Below, in pieces: positions 10,524-19,345 of a stretch of 64,000 nucleotides of DNA (its first letter is position 1; each line of letters begins with the position of its first letter). The translations under genes were made by a program, and so were the position numbers. The stretch covers positions 186,001 to 250,000 of the forward strand of contig NZ_CANLYL010000007.1 in NCBI RefSeq assembly GCF_947495275.1, given 5' to 3'. Under the pieces are notes generated by a model, which saw only the letters and a program-made list of their open reading frames with translations, did no database searches and was not told the origin of the DNA. Source of the stretch: an uncultured Roseobacter sp. (GTDB lineage Bacteria; Pseudomonadota; Alphaproteobacteria; Rhodobacterales; Rhodobacteraceae).

Positions 10524-11717
10524 TCACGCCAATGCCTGTGCGATGCGTTCTGCCAACCGCCTGGCGACATCGGTCTTTGGCATGGTAGGCCAGTTCTCGA
10601 CACCATTTTCATCAATCAGCATTACCGTATTTTCAGAGCCCCCCATGACCCCACTGCCGGTCGAGACATCATTGGCCACGATCCAGTCACAGCCTTTACG
10701 CTTCCACTTCGCGACGGCGTTATCAGCAACATCGTTGGTCTCTGCGGCAAATCCAATCACCAGCTTCGGGCGGTTCTCTTCAAGATGCGACACCTCTTTG
10801 AGAATGTCCGGGTTCTCTGCAAACTCAAGGCGCGGCACACCATCCTTGGATTTCTTGAGCTTTCGCTCGCTTGCACCCGCCACGCGCCAATCCGCCACCG
10901 CGGCGGCGAAAATACCAGCTTCCACAGGTAAAGCGGCGTGTACCGCCGTGAGCATTTCCTGGGCAGTCTGTACGGAAACGACTTGTGCACCTTCCGGCGG
11001 AGAGACTTCAGCCGGCCCAGTCACGAAAATCACCTCTGCGCCGAGTGCAATCAACCCACGAGCAATTGCGGTTCCCTGCGCGCCCGATGATCTGTTCGCG
11101 ATATAGCGAACCGGGTCGATGGGCTCATGGGTTGGACCGGAGGTTACGAGAATGCGCTTGCCTGAAAGGGGTCCATCGGTCAGATGCGCCTCAATCGACG
11201 CGATGATTTCCATGGGCTCGGCCATCCGCCCCGGACCGAATTCACCGCAAGCCATGTCCCCCTCATTGGGTCCAACCACCTGTGCGCCATCACGCCGCAA
11301 GGTCTCTAGGTTGCGTTGCGTTGCGGCGTGCTGCCACATGCGCACATTCATCGCGGGCGCGATCATGACCGGCGTGTCGGTTGCCAGAAGCAACGTGCTT
11401 GCCAGATCGTTCGCTACGCCGCTTGTCATCTTCGCCATCAAATCCGCCGTGGCGGGCGCAACAACGATCAGATCAGCAACGCGGCTGAGTTGGATATGAC
11501 CCATTTCCGCTTCGTCCGTCAGGTCAAAGAGATCACGGAAGACTTTGCGCCCTGCCAAAGCCGATACAGACAGTGGCGTGACAAACGCTTCTCCGGCGTT
11601 GGTAAGCACCGGTGTGACAACTGCCCCCCGTTCGCGCAGCCGACGGATCAGGTCGAGCGATTTGAAGGCGGCGATACCGCCACCGATGATCAATAAAATA
11701 TGTTTTCCGGTCAGCAT
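10524..11717 (-). CDS. coaBC: Bifunctional phosphopantothenoylcysteine decarboxylase/synthase
   Basis: Carries out two successive steps of coenzyme A synthesis: CTP-dependent joining of cysteine to 4'-phosphopantothenate (CoaB, C-terminal) and FMN-dependent decarboxylation (CoaC, N-terminal). The CoaC half shows GGGIAAFKS (12-20), H74, N124 in PAMN and C157 in MACGEFGPGRM. The CoaB half shows TSGPTHEPID (192-201), ANRSSG (207-212) and the lysine-rich KLKKSKDG. The length of 397 is usual. Its ATG overlaps the stop of the 30-residue small ORF upstream (ATGCTGA), which points to coupled translation. Confidence 0.97.
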   Translation of the reverse strand: MLTGKHILLIIGGGIAAFKSLDLIRRLRERGAVVTPVLTNAGEAFVTPLSVSALAGRKVFRDLFDLTDEAEMGHIQLSRVADLIVVAPATADLMAKMTSGVANDLASTLLLATDTPVMIAPAMNVRMWQHAATQRNLETLRRDGAQVVGPNEGDMACGEFGPGRMAEPMEIIASIEAHLTDGPLSGKRILVTSGPTHEPIDPVRYIANRSSGAQGTAIARGLIALGAEVIFVTGPAEVSPPEGAQVVSVQTAQEMLTAVHAALPVEAGIFAAAVADWRVAGASERKLKKSKDGVPRLEFAENPDILKEVSHLEENRPKLVIGFAAETNDVADNAVAKWKRKGCDWIVANDVSTGSGVMGGSENTVMLIDENGVENWPTMPKTDVARRLAERIAQALA

Positions 11718-11803
11718 TTTGCGCCCTTGTCCGGGGTGAACTTTTCCAGACCATAAGCCGCCAACAAACCGATCACCAGCCCCAGAAGCTCAGTTGAAGG
11801 CAT
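11711..11803 (-). CDS. Small ORF of 30 residues overlapping the genes on both sides
   Basis: Reading leftward from the ATG at 11803 gives 30 residues beginning MPSTELLGLVIGLLAAYG and ending FTPDKGAKC before a TGA. It starts within the last codons of the ChaN-like gene and its stop overlaps the coaBC ATG by seven bases, so it fills exactly the space between two genes with overlaps at both ends. Residues 6-19 form a single short hydrophobic helix, so the product may be membrane-associated. I do not recognise a family. The double overlap argues for a translated peptide or for a coupling ORF that delivers ribosomes to coaBC. Confidence 0.55.
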   Translation of the reverse strand: MPSTELLGLVIGLLAAYGLEKFTPDKGAKC

Positions 11804-12614
11804 CACATGGATTGCCCCGATCCACCGAAGGTCCGTCCACGATCATGTCAAAAACACCATCCGGATCAGTCTCTGCCTCACCCTGCCCCAGCGAAAAAAT
11901 CTCTATGTCCGGGTCAGAAAACGCCAGCAAAAAAGGCGCACCCCAATCGGTTCGGGCATGACCATTGCCCGTTATCACCACAACGGGTCCGCCCGTCTGT
12001 GATAGCGCCTTGCTAGACGCGCGCGCCAAAACAGCATCTCGCAGGCGTTGGATGGATACCATGGTTGGAAGAAACTCCTCCGGCAACGCCTCGCAATGGG
12101 CAATGCGCTGTATCTGTTCGCGTTGCATTTGCTCAACCTCAGACAAAGCCTTGTCTATTCCGAACCGGATCGCGTCTTCCGCCCCGAATGCCACGTCCAA
12201 TGGCGCAGTCATCAGATTGCGCACTTCGTCACGAGGCACACCTGCCCCGTAGATTCTGGCCAGAGGTGCCGCCTCGAAAATCGGATAGTACATCGCAAAA
12301 TCCGGCCAGCCCGAAGTCTCCCATGCCAGCGCGGATTTCAGGGCAGCCTCATCCTGGCGATTGTCCTCCGTGACGGCCTCAGCTTGCAAAGGTGTGAGCA
12401 TCTCGAAGACCAGAGCTCTGGGCTCCAGCGCTTCGACCCAGCGGGCTTGCAGTTGGTGATGACTGGGATTGTCGTGCTGTTCGCCGATAAAAACCACATC
12501 GGCATCACGCGCAGCCTGCGGCGGCGGCGGAATAATGTCTTCTGACCAAACAGAAGATGCAGTCAAAACGACTGATCCGGCAATAATCAGAAGCGGAATA
12601 ATGGACGTGTTCAC
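11790..12614 (-). CDS. ChaN-family (DUF399) exported protein
   Basis: The ChaN fold is linked with haem binding and iron handling in some bacteria; its enzymatic role is unsettled. The 274 residues begin with a cleavable-looking signal sequence (hydrophobic 4-20, then SSVWSEDI). Family motifs follow: VVFIGEQHDNPSHHQLQ near residues 40-56 and VVVITGNGHARTDWG near 210-224. Unlike classical ChaN lipoproteins, no lipobox cysteine is visible in the leader, so a soluble periplasmic form is predicted. The ATG overlaps the rpoH stop by four bases, placing it directly under the same transcript. Confidence 0.82.
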   Translation of the reverse strand: MNTSIIPLLIIAGSVVLTASSVWSEDIIPPPPQAARDADVVFIGEQHDNPSHHQLQARWVEALEPRALVFEMLTPLQAEAVTEDNRQDEAALKSALAWETSGWPDFAMYYPIFEAAPLARIYGAGVPRDEVRNLMTAPLDVAFGAEDAIRFGIDKALSEVEQMQREQIQRIAHCEALPEEFLPTMVSIQRLRDAVLARASSKALSQTGGPVVVITGNGHARTDWGAPFLLAFSDPDIEIFSLGQGEAETDPDGVFDMIVDGPSVDRGNPCDAFN

Positions 12615-13489
12615 ATCAGGAAGTGATGCACTTCGCGCGATTGCGTTTCAAGTGATTTGCGCATTTTCCCAAAGGCTGCCGCCTCAAGCTGCCGGACGCG
12701 TTCCTTGCTGAGAGACAACTCCTGCCCCAGGCTTTCCAGCGTGCGCGGTTGATCCCGAAGCTTGCGCTCCCGCACGATGAACCGCTCCCGCTCGTTCAGA
12801 TCGTTCATTGCTTTCAGCAACCAGGCGCGCAGTTGTTCGGTGTCGTGCTGGTGTTCGACGGTTTCTGCCGCCTGGACACTGTCATCTTCCAAGGCATCAA
12901 TCCACTCGCGACCCTCATCTTCTGTCGATTGCGTCGCGTTCAGTGAGTAATCCGAACCGGACAAGCGCCCCTCCATCATCTCGACATCGTGCAGGGGAAC
13001 ACCGATCTCTGATGAAATCATCTGGCGCAGCTGATGGCGGTCCAGCGTCTCGCCCACCGCAGCACTCTCACGTTCGAGGCGGGCCTGTACGCGACGCATG
13101 TTGAAGAAGAGAGATTTCTGTGAAGACGTCGAACCGGTCCGAACCATCGACCAATTGCGCATCACGTAGTCCTGGATAGAGGCTTTGATCCACCATACGG
13201 CATAGGTAGAGAAACGAACGCCGCGGTCCGGATCGAATTTATCGGCCGCTTTCATCAGACCCAGACCTGCTTCCTGGATCAGATCGTTCATGGGCGCACC
13301 GTACCGCTTGAACTTTGAGGCCATTGAGATCGCGAGCCGCATGTAGGCCGTGATCAGTCGGTGAAGGGATTTTTCACATCGATCGTCGCGCCAGGCATAG
13401 GCCAGTCGCAACTCTGTTTCCGCGTCCAACAATTCAGCCTTCATCGCTTTCCGCGAGAGCGACATATCTCTTACTGTATCCAAAGCCAT
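12611..13489 (-). CDS. rpoH: RNA polymerase sigma-32 family factor, RpoH-II type
   Basis: Alternative sigma factor of the heat-shock family. The 292 residues contain region 2 with the core-binding stretch around AGLGLMKAADKFDPDRG (74-90), promoter-melting FSTYAVWWIKASIQDYVMRN (93-112), the RpoH-box-like SQKSLFFNMRR (123-133) and region 4 with LSLSKERVRQLEAAAF. Rhodobacteraceae commonly have two RpoH proteins, the second tied to singlet-oxygen and oxidative stress. The divergent RpoH box and acidic linker favour the second type, but that assignment is tentative. First gene of a tightly overlapping leftward block extending through coaBC and dut. Confidence 0.9.
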   Translation of the reverse strand: MALDTVRDMSLSRKAMKAELLDAETELRLAYAWRDDRCEKSLHRLITAYMRLAISMASKFKRYGAPMNDLIQEAGLGLMKAADKFDPDRGVRFSTYAVWWIKASIQDYVMRNWSMVRTGSTSSQKSLFFNMRRVQARLERESAAVGETLDRHQLRQMISSEIGVPLHDVEMMEGRLSGSDYSLNATQSTEDEGREWIDALEDDSVQAAETVEHQHDTEQLRAWLLKAMNDLNERERFIVRERKLRDQPRTLESLGQELSLSKERVRQLEAAAFGKMRKSLETQSREVHHFLM

Positions 13490-13586
13490 AGCGACATCTC
13501 CCAGTCAGATGAAGCACACCTTGCCGTGTACAATTGATATAGATACGCACAATGCAGACGATTGGTTCACCGCAAAGGTTTATAAA
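13490..13586. promoter_or_regulatory. Divergent promoter region between rpoH and cobU
   Basis: This is the only non-coding space between the leftward rpoH block and the rightward cobU pair, so both promoters should lie here or inside neighbouring codons. A ribosome site GGGAGA precedes rpoH. I see no RpoE-type promoter that I can defend, and the rpoH promoter class remains open. Confidence 0.4.
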
Positions 13587-14108
13587 ATGTTGCCAAAATT
13601 GAGCTTCGTACTAGGGGGTGCGGCCTCGGGTAAATCGGTTTGGGCCGAAAACCTTTTGTTAAGCAGTCGTTTAGCTCCCGTTTACATTGCGACATCAAGA
13701 ATATTTGATGACGAAGTAAAAATGCGGGTCGAGGTGCATAAATCGCGCAGAAGTGACAATTGGCTCAATTTTGAGGCAGATTTGAATCTTTCTCCCACCT
13801 TGTCCCTATTGGAATCAGATCAAGCCGTTTTGGTGGATTGTGCAACCATGTGGTTAACCAATCAAATGATCGATGAACGCGATTTGGATGCCGCACAATC
13901 CGATCTTTTGACTGCACTCGCCGGGTCGCCTGCGCCTGTTGTTATCGTCTCAAATGAAGTTGGTCATGGGATTGTACCAGACAACACGTTGGCCCGAAAA
14001 TTTCGAGAGGCGCAAGGAAGGCTCAACATCGCCCTGGCCGCTCAGGCAGACACCGCTGTCATGATCACGGCGGGATTACCGAGCGTATTGAAGGGACGTC
14101 TGCCATGA
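13587..14108 (+). CDS. cobU: Bifunctional adenosylcobinamide kinase/guanylyltransferase
   Basis: Late cobalamin-synthesis enzyme that phosphorylates adenosylcobinamide and then adds GMP, preparing the nucleotide loop. The start at ATG 13587 (MLPKLSFVLGG) gives 173 residues, the family size; a longer in-frame start at 13509 would add 26 non-conserved residues. The P-loop GGAASGKS is at 10-17. VDCATMWLTNQM and NEVGHGIVPDNTLARKFREA are characteristic. It overlaps the phosphatase gene by four bases. Confidence 0.93.
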   Translation: MLPKLSFVLGGAASGKSVWAENLLLSSRLAPVYIATSRIFDDEVKMRVEVHKSRRSDNWLNFEADLNLSPTLSLLESDQAVLVDCATMWLTNQMIDERDLDAAQSDLLTALAGSPAPVVIVSNEVGHGIVPDNTLARKFREAQGRLNIALAAQADTAVMITAGLPSVLKGRLP

Positions 14109-14686
14109 CAACCTGGCATTGGGTTCGACATGGTCCGACCCATGAGAAAGCCTTTGTCGGCTGGCGTGATGTTCCAGCGGATTTGTCGGATGCCGATCAG
14201 ATCGCCCGGTTACGCGCCTATCTGCCGCAGAACGCCCTGCTGATCTCCTCGGACCTGATACGTGCCGTACAGACCGCGGACGCCATTGCCGGCAGCCGTC
14301 ACACGCGCCTGTCGCACGACCGCGGATTGAGGGAGATGAACTTTGGTGTCTGGGACGGAATGCACTTCAAGGACGTCGCCGAGCGGGACCCTGACCTCAG
14401 CCGCGCCTTTTGGGAAATGCCCGGTGATGTGCGACCGCCCGAAGGCGAAAGCTGGAACATGACGGCAGAGCGCGTTGCGTCAACTGTGCTGCGGCTCACG
14501 GATGCCCACACCGCACAGCATATTGTTGCCGTTGCGCATATTGGTGTCATCCTCACCCAGATCCAGCGCGCGCTGAAAATCACACCGGAAAAGGCAATTG
14601 CACAGAAGATCGATAATCTTTCCGTCACCCGTATCACGTTGACGACAGAGGGCGCGCGCGTCTTCGAGATCAATCACCTTCCGTGA
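14105..14686 (+). CDS. Histidine phosphatase, probable alpha-ribazole phosphatase (CobC-like)
   Basis: Phosphoglycerate-mutase-fold phosphatase of 193 residues. The catalytic RHG is at residues 8-10 (WHWVRHGPTHEK). The supporting motifs are SSDLIRAVQTADA, the acid/base Glu in LREMNFGVWDG, and the second histidine in AVAHIGVI. The ATGA overlap with cobU suggests CobC function, removal of the 5'-phosphate from alpha-ribazole phosphate. The domain alone does not define the substrate, so this rests on context. Confidence 0.8.
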   Translation: MTTWHWVRHGPTHEKAFVGWRDVPADLSDADQIARLRAYLPQNALLISSDLIRAVQTADAIAGSRHTRLSHDRGLREMNFGVWDGMHFKDVAERDPDLSRAFWEMPGDVRPPEGESWNMTAERVASTVLRLTDAHTAQHIVAVAHIGVILTQIQRALKITPEKAIAQKIDNLSVTRITLTTEGARVFEINHLP

Positions 14687-14745
14687 TCGGGCAGCGCACA
14701 GATCACAATTTGTCTAACTTGGTGCTGCACGACTAGGGTGCACCC

Positions 14746-15426
14746 ATGACTTATGATCTGTATATCGGTGATCGTACTTTCTCGAGTTGGTCCTTGCGTG
14801 GCTGGCTGATGCTGGAGAAATTCGGCCTCTCATTTCGCTCTCACATGGTCGGGCTTTACAGCGGCACCATGACATCTGATCTGGCGAACTTGGCACCAGC
14901 GCGCCTTGTTCCCGTTCTGAAAACAGCTGACGGCCTTGTGGTGGGAGAAACCATGGCAATGGCAGAAACGCTGGCAGAGCGGCATCCTGACAAGGCGATG
15001 TGGCCAACCGACCCGACCCAACGCGCACGCGCCCGATGGCTCTGCGCGGAGATGGCGTCAGGCTTCTTTGCACTGCGGGAGGCCTGCCCTATGCAGCTGC
15101 AGCATGTGAACGAGGGTTTTGAGGCATCAGAGGCAGTTCTTGCTGATCTTGATCGTATTGAAGAGCTGTGGGCCGGAGCGCGCAGCTTGTCAGATGCGGA
15201 AGCTGGCTGGATATTCGGCGACTACTCGCTGGCTGATGTTTTTTATGCCCCTGTCGCGGCCCGGATCATCGGGTACGATCTACCCGTTTCGGATCAGGCG
15301 CGCGACTACTGCATGCAAGTCATCCGCGATCAGGTATTTCAAAGATGGCGCGCTGAGGGTCTAAAAAAGACTTACGATCCTTTCCCCTATCCCAAAACGG
15401 CACAAACGCGCGCCTGGCCAGTCTGA
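14746..15426 (+). CDS. Glutathione S-transferase family protein
   Basis: Soluble two-domain GST of 226 residues. The N-terminal thioredoxin-like domain has IGDRTFSSWSLRGWLML, where a serine in SSWS is the candidate glutathione-activating residue, LVPVLKTADGLVVGETMAMA with the cis-proline and glutathione-binding stretch, and a helical C-terminal domain with IFGDYSLADVFYAPV. Resembles the maleylacetoacetate isomerase-like/GstA-type bacterial GSTs. Substrate unknown. Confidence 0.88.
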   Translation: MTYDLYIGDRTFSSWSLRGWLMLEKFGLSFRSHMVGLYSGTMTSDLANLAPARLVPVLKTADGLVVGETMAMAETLAERHPDKAMWPTDPTQRARARWLCAEMASGFFALREACPMQLQHVNEGFEASEAVLADLDRIEELWAGARSLSDAEAGWIFGDYSLADVFYAPVAARIIGYDLPVSDQARDYCMQVIRDQVFQRWRAEGLKKTYDPFPYPKTAQTRAWPV

Positions 15427-15506
15427 TCCAGAACACGGGTCAGAGTTAACCTTTCATCAACCCCCGTAAAGTACCGATTAACCATATCGATCCAAAGGGG
15501 GGTATC

Positions 15507-17021
15507 GTGGTATCTTTGGCCCATTCGGTTGCTTTTCGGGGGGTGGAAGCCTGCCTTGTCGAAGTGCAATGTTCATTGTCTCCGGGTTTACCCGGCTTCA
15601 GTATCGTTGGCCTGCCCGACAAGGCCGTATCCGAAGCAAAAGAACGGGTACGCGCAGCGCTGGCTTGCATGGCCATCGCTTTCCCGTCCAAGAAAGTCAC
15701 CATCAATCTCAGCCCCGCGGACCTGCCCAAGGAAGGCAGCCACTTTGACCTTCCCATTGCCGTCTCCCTTCTGGCCGCTCTGGAGATAATCCCAAAAGAC
15801 GTCACCCAATCCGTGATCGCTCTGGGAGAGCTTTCTCTTGATGGCAAAATCGTACCTGTCACCGGCGCGCTGCCTGCCGCGATGACGGCAGCGAGCGAAG
15901 GGTTTAACTTGCTATGTCCCGAGGAATGCGGGCGCGAAGCCGCTTGGGTAAGTGATGCACGTGTTACCGCCGCCAAATCGCTGGGCGATGTCGTGCGTCA
16001 TTTCACCGGCCAGGTACCGATCGCACAGGCGCGTCCCGGTGAAATTGCCCCCACGCCCCAGACCATGGATTTGTCAGAAGTTAAAGGACAGGAGCGTGCT
16101 AAAAGAGCGCTGGAGATTGCCGCGGCTGGCCGTCATCATCTGATTTTTGTGGGCACACCAGGTTCCGGAAAATCCATGCTGGCCCAACGATTGCCAGGAA
16201 TATTACCGCCCATGACCGCGATGGAAGCGCTTGAGACCTCCATGATCCATTCGATCGCCGGCCTGCTGGATGAAGGCGGCATTACCCGCGACCGGCCCTT
16301 CCGTGATCCGCATCACACCTCATCCATGGCAGCGATCATCGGCGGCGGCAGGCTGGCAAAACCTGGTGAAGTTTCCCTGGCCCATAATGGCGTTCTCTTC
16401 ATGGACGAATTTCCCGAATATCAGCGCAACGTTCTGGAAACCCTGCGCCAACCGCTGGAGACCGCGGAAGTCATGATCTCGCGGGCAAATGCGCATGTGA
16501 AATATCCCTGCCGCTTCATGTTGGTTGCCGCCGCAAACCCGTGCAAATGTGGATATCTCTCCGATCCAGAAAGAGCCTGTGCGCGGGTGCCGATCTGCGG
16601 AGAAGACTACCTCGGACGCATTTCAGGCCCGCTTATGGACCGCTTCGATCTGCGGATCGACGTGCCACCCGTGGCCTATACGGATCTCGATTTACCTTCG
16701 AACGGAGAAAAATCCGCGACCATCGCCGCGCGCGTAGCCGCAGCCCAGGCGGTGCAGCACAACCGCTTCGCACATCACGCAGACATGCGCACAAATGCCG
16801 ATGCCGCAGGCGAGGCTCTTGAAGAAATAGCAAGGCCAGACGCCGGAGGGCGCGCGCTACTCTTGCGAGCGGCAGAGCGTTTCAAGCTTTCCGCGCGCGG
16901 CTACCACCGGGTGATGCGCGTTGCGCGCACTATTGCCGATCTGGATCAATCCGAACACGTGCGCAGCCCGCACGTCGCAGAAGCCGTCAGCTTTCGTCTT
17001 GCCAGTCCGGCAGAGGCTTAA
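15507..17021 (+). CDS. comM: YifB/ComM-family Mg-chelatase-like AAA+ ATPase
   Basis: Hexameric AAA+ helicase-like protein. ComM promotes branch migration during natural transformation in Vibrio; the role here is inferred from family. The start is GTG 15507, preceded by an A/G-rich AAAGGGGGG site. In 504 residues I see the N-terminal ChlI-like lon-domain region, Walker [13 protein letters not shown], Walker [11 protein letters not shown], and a four-cysteine zinc patch ([22 protein letters not shown]). It stops four bases inside the end of gshB, which is convergent. Confidence 0.92.
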   Translation: MVSLAHSVAFRGVEACLVEVQCSLSPGLPGFSIVGLPDKAVSEAKERVRAALACMAIAFPSKKVTINLSPADLPKEGSHFDLPIAVSLLAALEIIPKDVTQSVIALGELSLDGKIVPVTGALPAAMTAASEGFNLLCPEECGREAAWVSDARVTAAKSLGDVVRHFTGQVPIAQARPGEIAPTPQTMDLSEVKGQERAKRALEIAAAGRHHLIFVGTPGSGKSMLAQRLPGILPPMTAMEALETSMIHSIAGLLDEGGITRDRPFRDPHHTSSMAAIIGGGRLAKPGEVSLAHNGVLFMDEFPEYQRNVLETLRQPLETAEVMISRANAHVKYPCRFMLVAAANPCKCGYLSDPERACARVPICGEDYLGRISGPLMDRFDLRIDVPPVAYTDLDLPSNGEKSATIAARVAAAQAVQHNRFAHHADMRTNADAAGEALEEIARPDAGGRALLLRAAERFKLSARGYHRVMRVARTIADLDQSEHVRSPHVAEAVSFRLASPAEA

Positions 17022-17953
17022 CCTCTGCGGAGCTCGATCGCCTCCCAGATTTTCGCGGCAATATTCACGCCATCAAAACGTTCCAGTTCCTGAATGCCGG
17101 TGGGCGACGTGACGTTGATTTCTGTCAGGTAGTCACCGATAACATCAATACCCACAAAAACCTGTCCCTTTTCCTTCAGCAACGGGCCAATAGCGGCACA
17201 AATCTCCAGATCGCGTTCCGTCATGCCAATTTTTTCTGGCCGACCGCCAACATGCATGTTCGAGCGGGTCTCGCCCGCTGCTGGCACCCGGTTGATTGCG
17301 CCCACCGCTTCACCGTCCACAAGAATGATGCGTTTGTCGCCTTTCGACACATCGGGAAGGAACTTCTGCACGATCAAAGGCTCGCGCGAAAAACCGGTGA
17401 AGAGCTCATGCAATGAACTCAGATTGCGATCATTCGCGTCCAGACGGAAAACCCCGGCACCGCCGTTGCCATAAAGTGGTTTGAGAATAATATCTCCGTG
17501 CTTTTCCTTGAAGGCCTTTATGGTGGAGAGATCGCGCGCAATGCTGGTGGGTGGCGTCAGATCCGGATAATCGAGGACCAGCAGCTTTTCCGGATAGTTT
17601 CTTACCCAAAACGGGTCGTTCACCACCAGCGTTCCCGGTGTCAGACGATCTAGAAGATGGGTTGAGGTGATGTAGTGCATGTCAAACGGTGGATCCTGAC
17701 GCAACCAGATGACATCGAAATCCGCGAGATCGACTTCGCGGGCATGGCCCAGTTGAGCATGCTCGCCCTGGACGCGTTGCACGCGCAAATCGTGCCCGCG
17801 CGCAGTAATCCGTCCTTCCTGATAGGCCAGGTGATCCGGCGTATAGTAGAAAAGATCATGCCCCCTCGCCTGCGCTTCCTCCGCAAGGCGGAACGAGCTG
17901 TCCGCATTGATGTCTACGTTGGTGATCGGGTCCATCTGAAAGGCAATTTTCAT
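17018..17953 (-). CDS. gshB: Glutathione synthetase
   Basis: ATP-grasp enzyme joining gamma-glutamylcysteine and glycine. I take the ATG at 17953 ([10 protein letters not shown]), which has AGGAG a few bases upstream; a start 13 codons earlier is in frame but less conserved. The 311 residues show the hallmark [27 protein letters not shown] for ATP binding and the C-terminal [20 protein letters not shown]. Lies downstream of yraN and rsmI on the same strand. Confidence 0.96.
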   Translation of the reverse strand: MKIAFQMDPITNVDINADSSFRLAEEAQARGHDLFYYTPDHLAYQEGRITARGHDLRVQRVQGEHAQLGHAREVDLADFDVIWLRQDPPFDMHYITSTHLLDRLTPGTLVVNDPFWVRNYPEKLLVLDYPDLTPPTSIARDLSTIKAFKEKHGDIILKPLYGNGGAGVFRLDANDRNLSSLHELFTGFSREPLIVQKFLPDVSKGDKRIILVDGEAVGAINRVPAAGETRSNMHVGGRPEKIGMTERDLEICAAIGPLLKEKGQVFVGIDVIGDYLTEINVTSPTGIQELERFDGVNIAAKIWEAIELRRG

Positions 17954-18019
17954 AGCCACTCCTGCGTTGCTGCCCCTTACATGGCGCAGCATCCCCTAAG
18001 GTGCAATGCCCTCACAATC

Positions 18020-18400
18020 TCATGATGCATCAAATGCGTTCGGGATGATCTGAACTGACCCCACGCTGTCAACCAATGCCGCGTCAAAGCGAGCTTCGGT
18101 CAGTAGTCCTGCGGGCTGAGTACTCAGATATTGCTCTGCCGAGACCGTGATACGCTTAATTTGAGAGGCCACGATATGGGATGCCGCGGCTGCGAAACTC
18201 TTGCTTTTCTTGACCTCAATGAACACCACCACGCCGTCTTTGCGCGCAATGAGATCGATTTCGCCGCCTTCTCCCCGCCACCGCTTTTCCAGAATGGCAA
18301 ATCCCCGGTGCTCATAGGCTGCTGCCGCAATCTCCTCAGCGGCACTACCTGCATGAAAAGCCATTTGACCCATTGCAACGCGCGCATTTCTTGCCGCCAT
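18020..18400 (-). CDS. YraN family protein (UPF0102, predicted nuclease fold)
   Basis: Small protein with the restriction-endonuclease-like PD-(D/E)XK core: GGEIDLIARKDGVVVFIEVK carries the paired acid and lysine residues. The 126 residues fit the family. Its biological role is unsettled. It follows rsmI by three bases; the rsmI-yraN neighbourhood next to a PBP-activator lipoprotein is also seen in E. coli (yraL-yraM-yraN), so the order appears conserved. Confidence 0.86.
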   Translation of the reverse strand: MAARNARVAMGQMAFHAGSAAEEIAAAAYEHRGFAILEKRWRGEGGEIDLIARKDGVVVFIEVKKSKSFAAAASHIVASQIKRITVSAEQYLSTQPAGLLTEARFDAALVDSVGSVQIIPNAFDAS

Positions 18401-18403
18401 GCT

Positions 18404-19261
18404 TCATCCTTTTGATAGCTCCAAAGCCAGTTGATAGACTTGGCGACGGGGCAATTTGTGCGCTTTAGAGACCATATCGACGGCATCCCGCATCGACATC
18501 CCTTCCAACGCGCCTTCCAGATCACCCCTTAAGTTATCTTCGCTAATGGTTTCCGAACGGTTACGGTCAATCAGGACCACAACCTCGCCCTTTGGGGCGT
18601 TACCCGCATAAGCTTCGGCTAGTTCCCGGAGTGTTCCACGCCTGATCTCTTCGAATTTCTTGGTCAGTTCACGGCACACGGCGGCGGAACGCGTAGCGCC
18701 GAGCGTAGCTTGCGCATCCTCCAGCATCGCTGCCAGCCGCTTTGGGCTCTCATAGAATACTAACGTGCCGGGAACGTCTCGCAGGGTTTCCAGCGCGCTA
18801 CGACGAGCGGCTTTGGCATTTGGCAAAAAACCAGCGAAGTGAAAGGCATCTGTTGGCAAGCCAGCCAGAACAAGCGCAGTCAAAATCGCAGAGGGGCCCG
18901 GTGCACAGGTCAGCATATGCCCTGCCTGACCAACCGCCCGGCTCAATTCGAAACCCGGGTCGGCAATCAGGGGCATTCCGGCCTCCGAGGCATAGGCAAC
19001 AGAACGTCCCTCTTCAATGGCTCGGATCAGGCGCTCAGTGACCCCCGCCCCACTGTGATCGTGCAACGCAACCAAGGGACGACCGGCCAGCGGCACCCCG
19101 TGAATATCCATCAATCGCCGCAAACTGCGTGTATCCTCGGCGGCCAGCACATCGGCAGAGGCCAAGACATCAAGGGCGCGCAGCGTAATGTCCCGCGCGG
19201 TACCGATAGGGACGCCAATAAAGTAGAGACCTGCGCTCAAAGCCACCTTTTGGAAATTCAA
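18404..19261 (-). CDS. rsmI: 16S rRNA 2'-O-ribose C1402 methyltransferase
   Basis: SAM-dependent methyltransferase modifying C1402 in the decoding centre. The 285 residues contain the tetrapyrrole-methylase fold motifs LYFIGVPIGTARDITLRAL (12-30), AEDTRSLRR, ALHDHSGAG, EAGMPLIADPG and CAPGPSAILTALVLAGLPTD. Heads the leftward rsmI-yraN-gshB group and is divergent from the PBP-activator gene. Confidence 0.95.
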   Translation of the reverse strand: MNFQKVALSAGLYFIGVPIGTARDITLRALDVLASADVLAAEDTRSLRRLMDIHGVPLAGRPLVALHDHSGAGVTERLIRAIEEGRSVAYASEAGMPLIADPGFELSRAVGQAGHMLTCAPGPSAILTALVLAGLPTDAFHFAGFLPNAKAARRSALETLRDVPGTLVFYESPKRLAAMLEDAQATLGATRSAAVCRELTKKFEEIRRGTLRELAEAYAGNAPKGEVVVLIDRNRSETISEDNLRGDLEGALEGMSMRDAVDMVSKAHKLPRRQVYQLALELSKG

Positions 19262-19345
19262 AGCTGGACCCGCCTTTCGTGACGTTTATGATTGCTCCAA
19301 ATCCGCGCATCCGCGCGAACACCCTGACTGCTGGAGTACCCGCAT

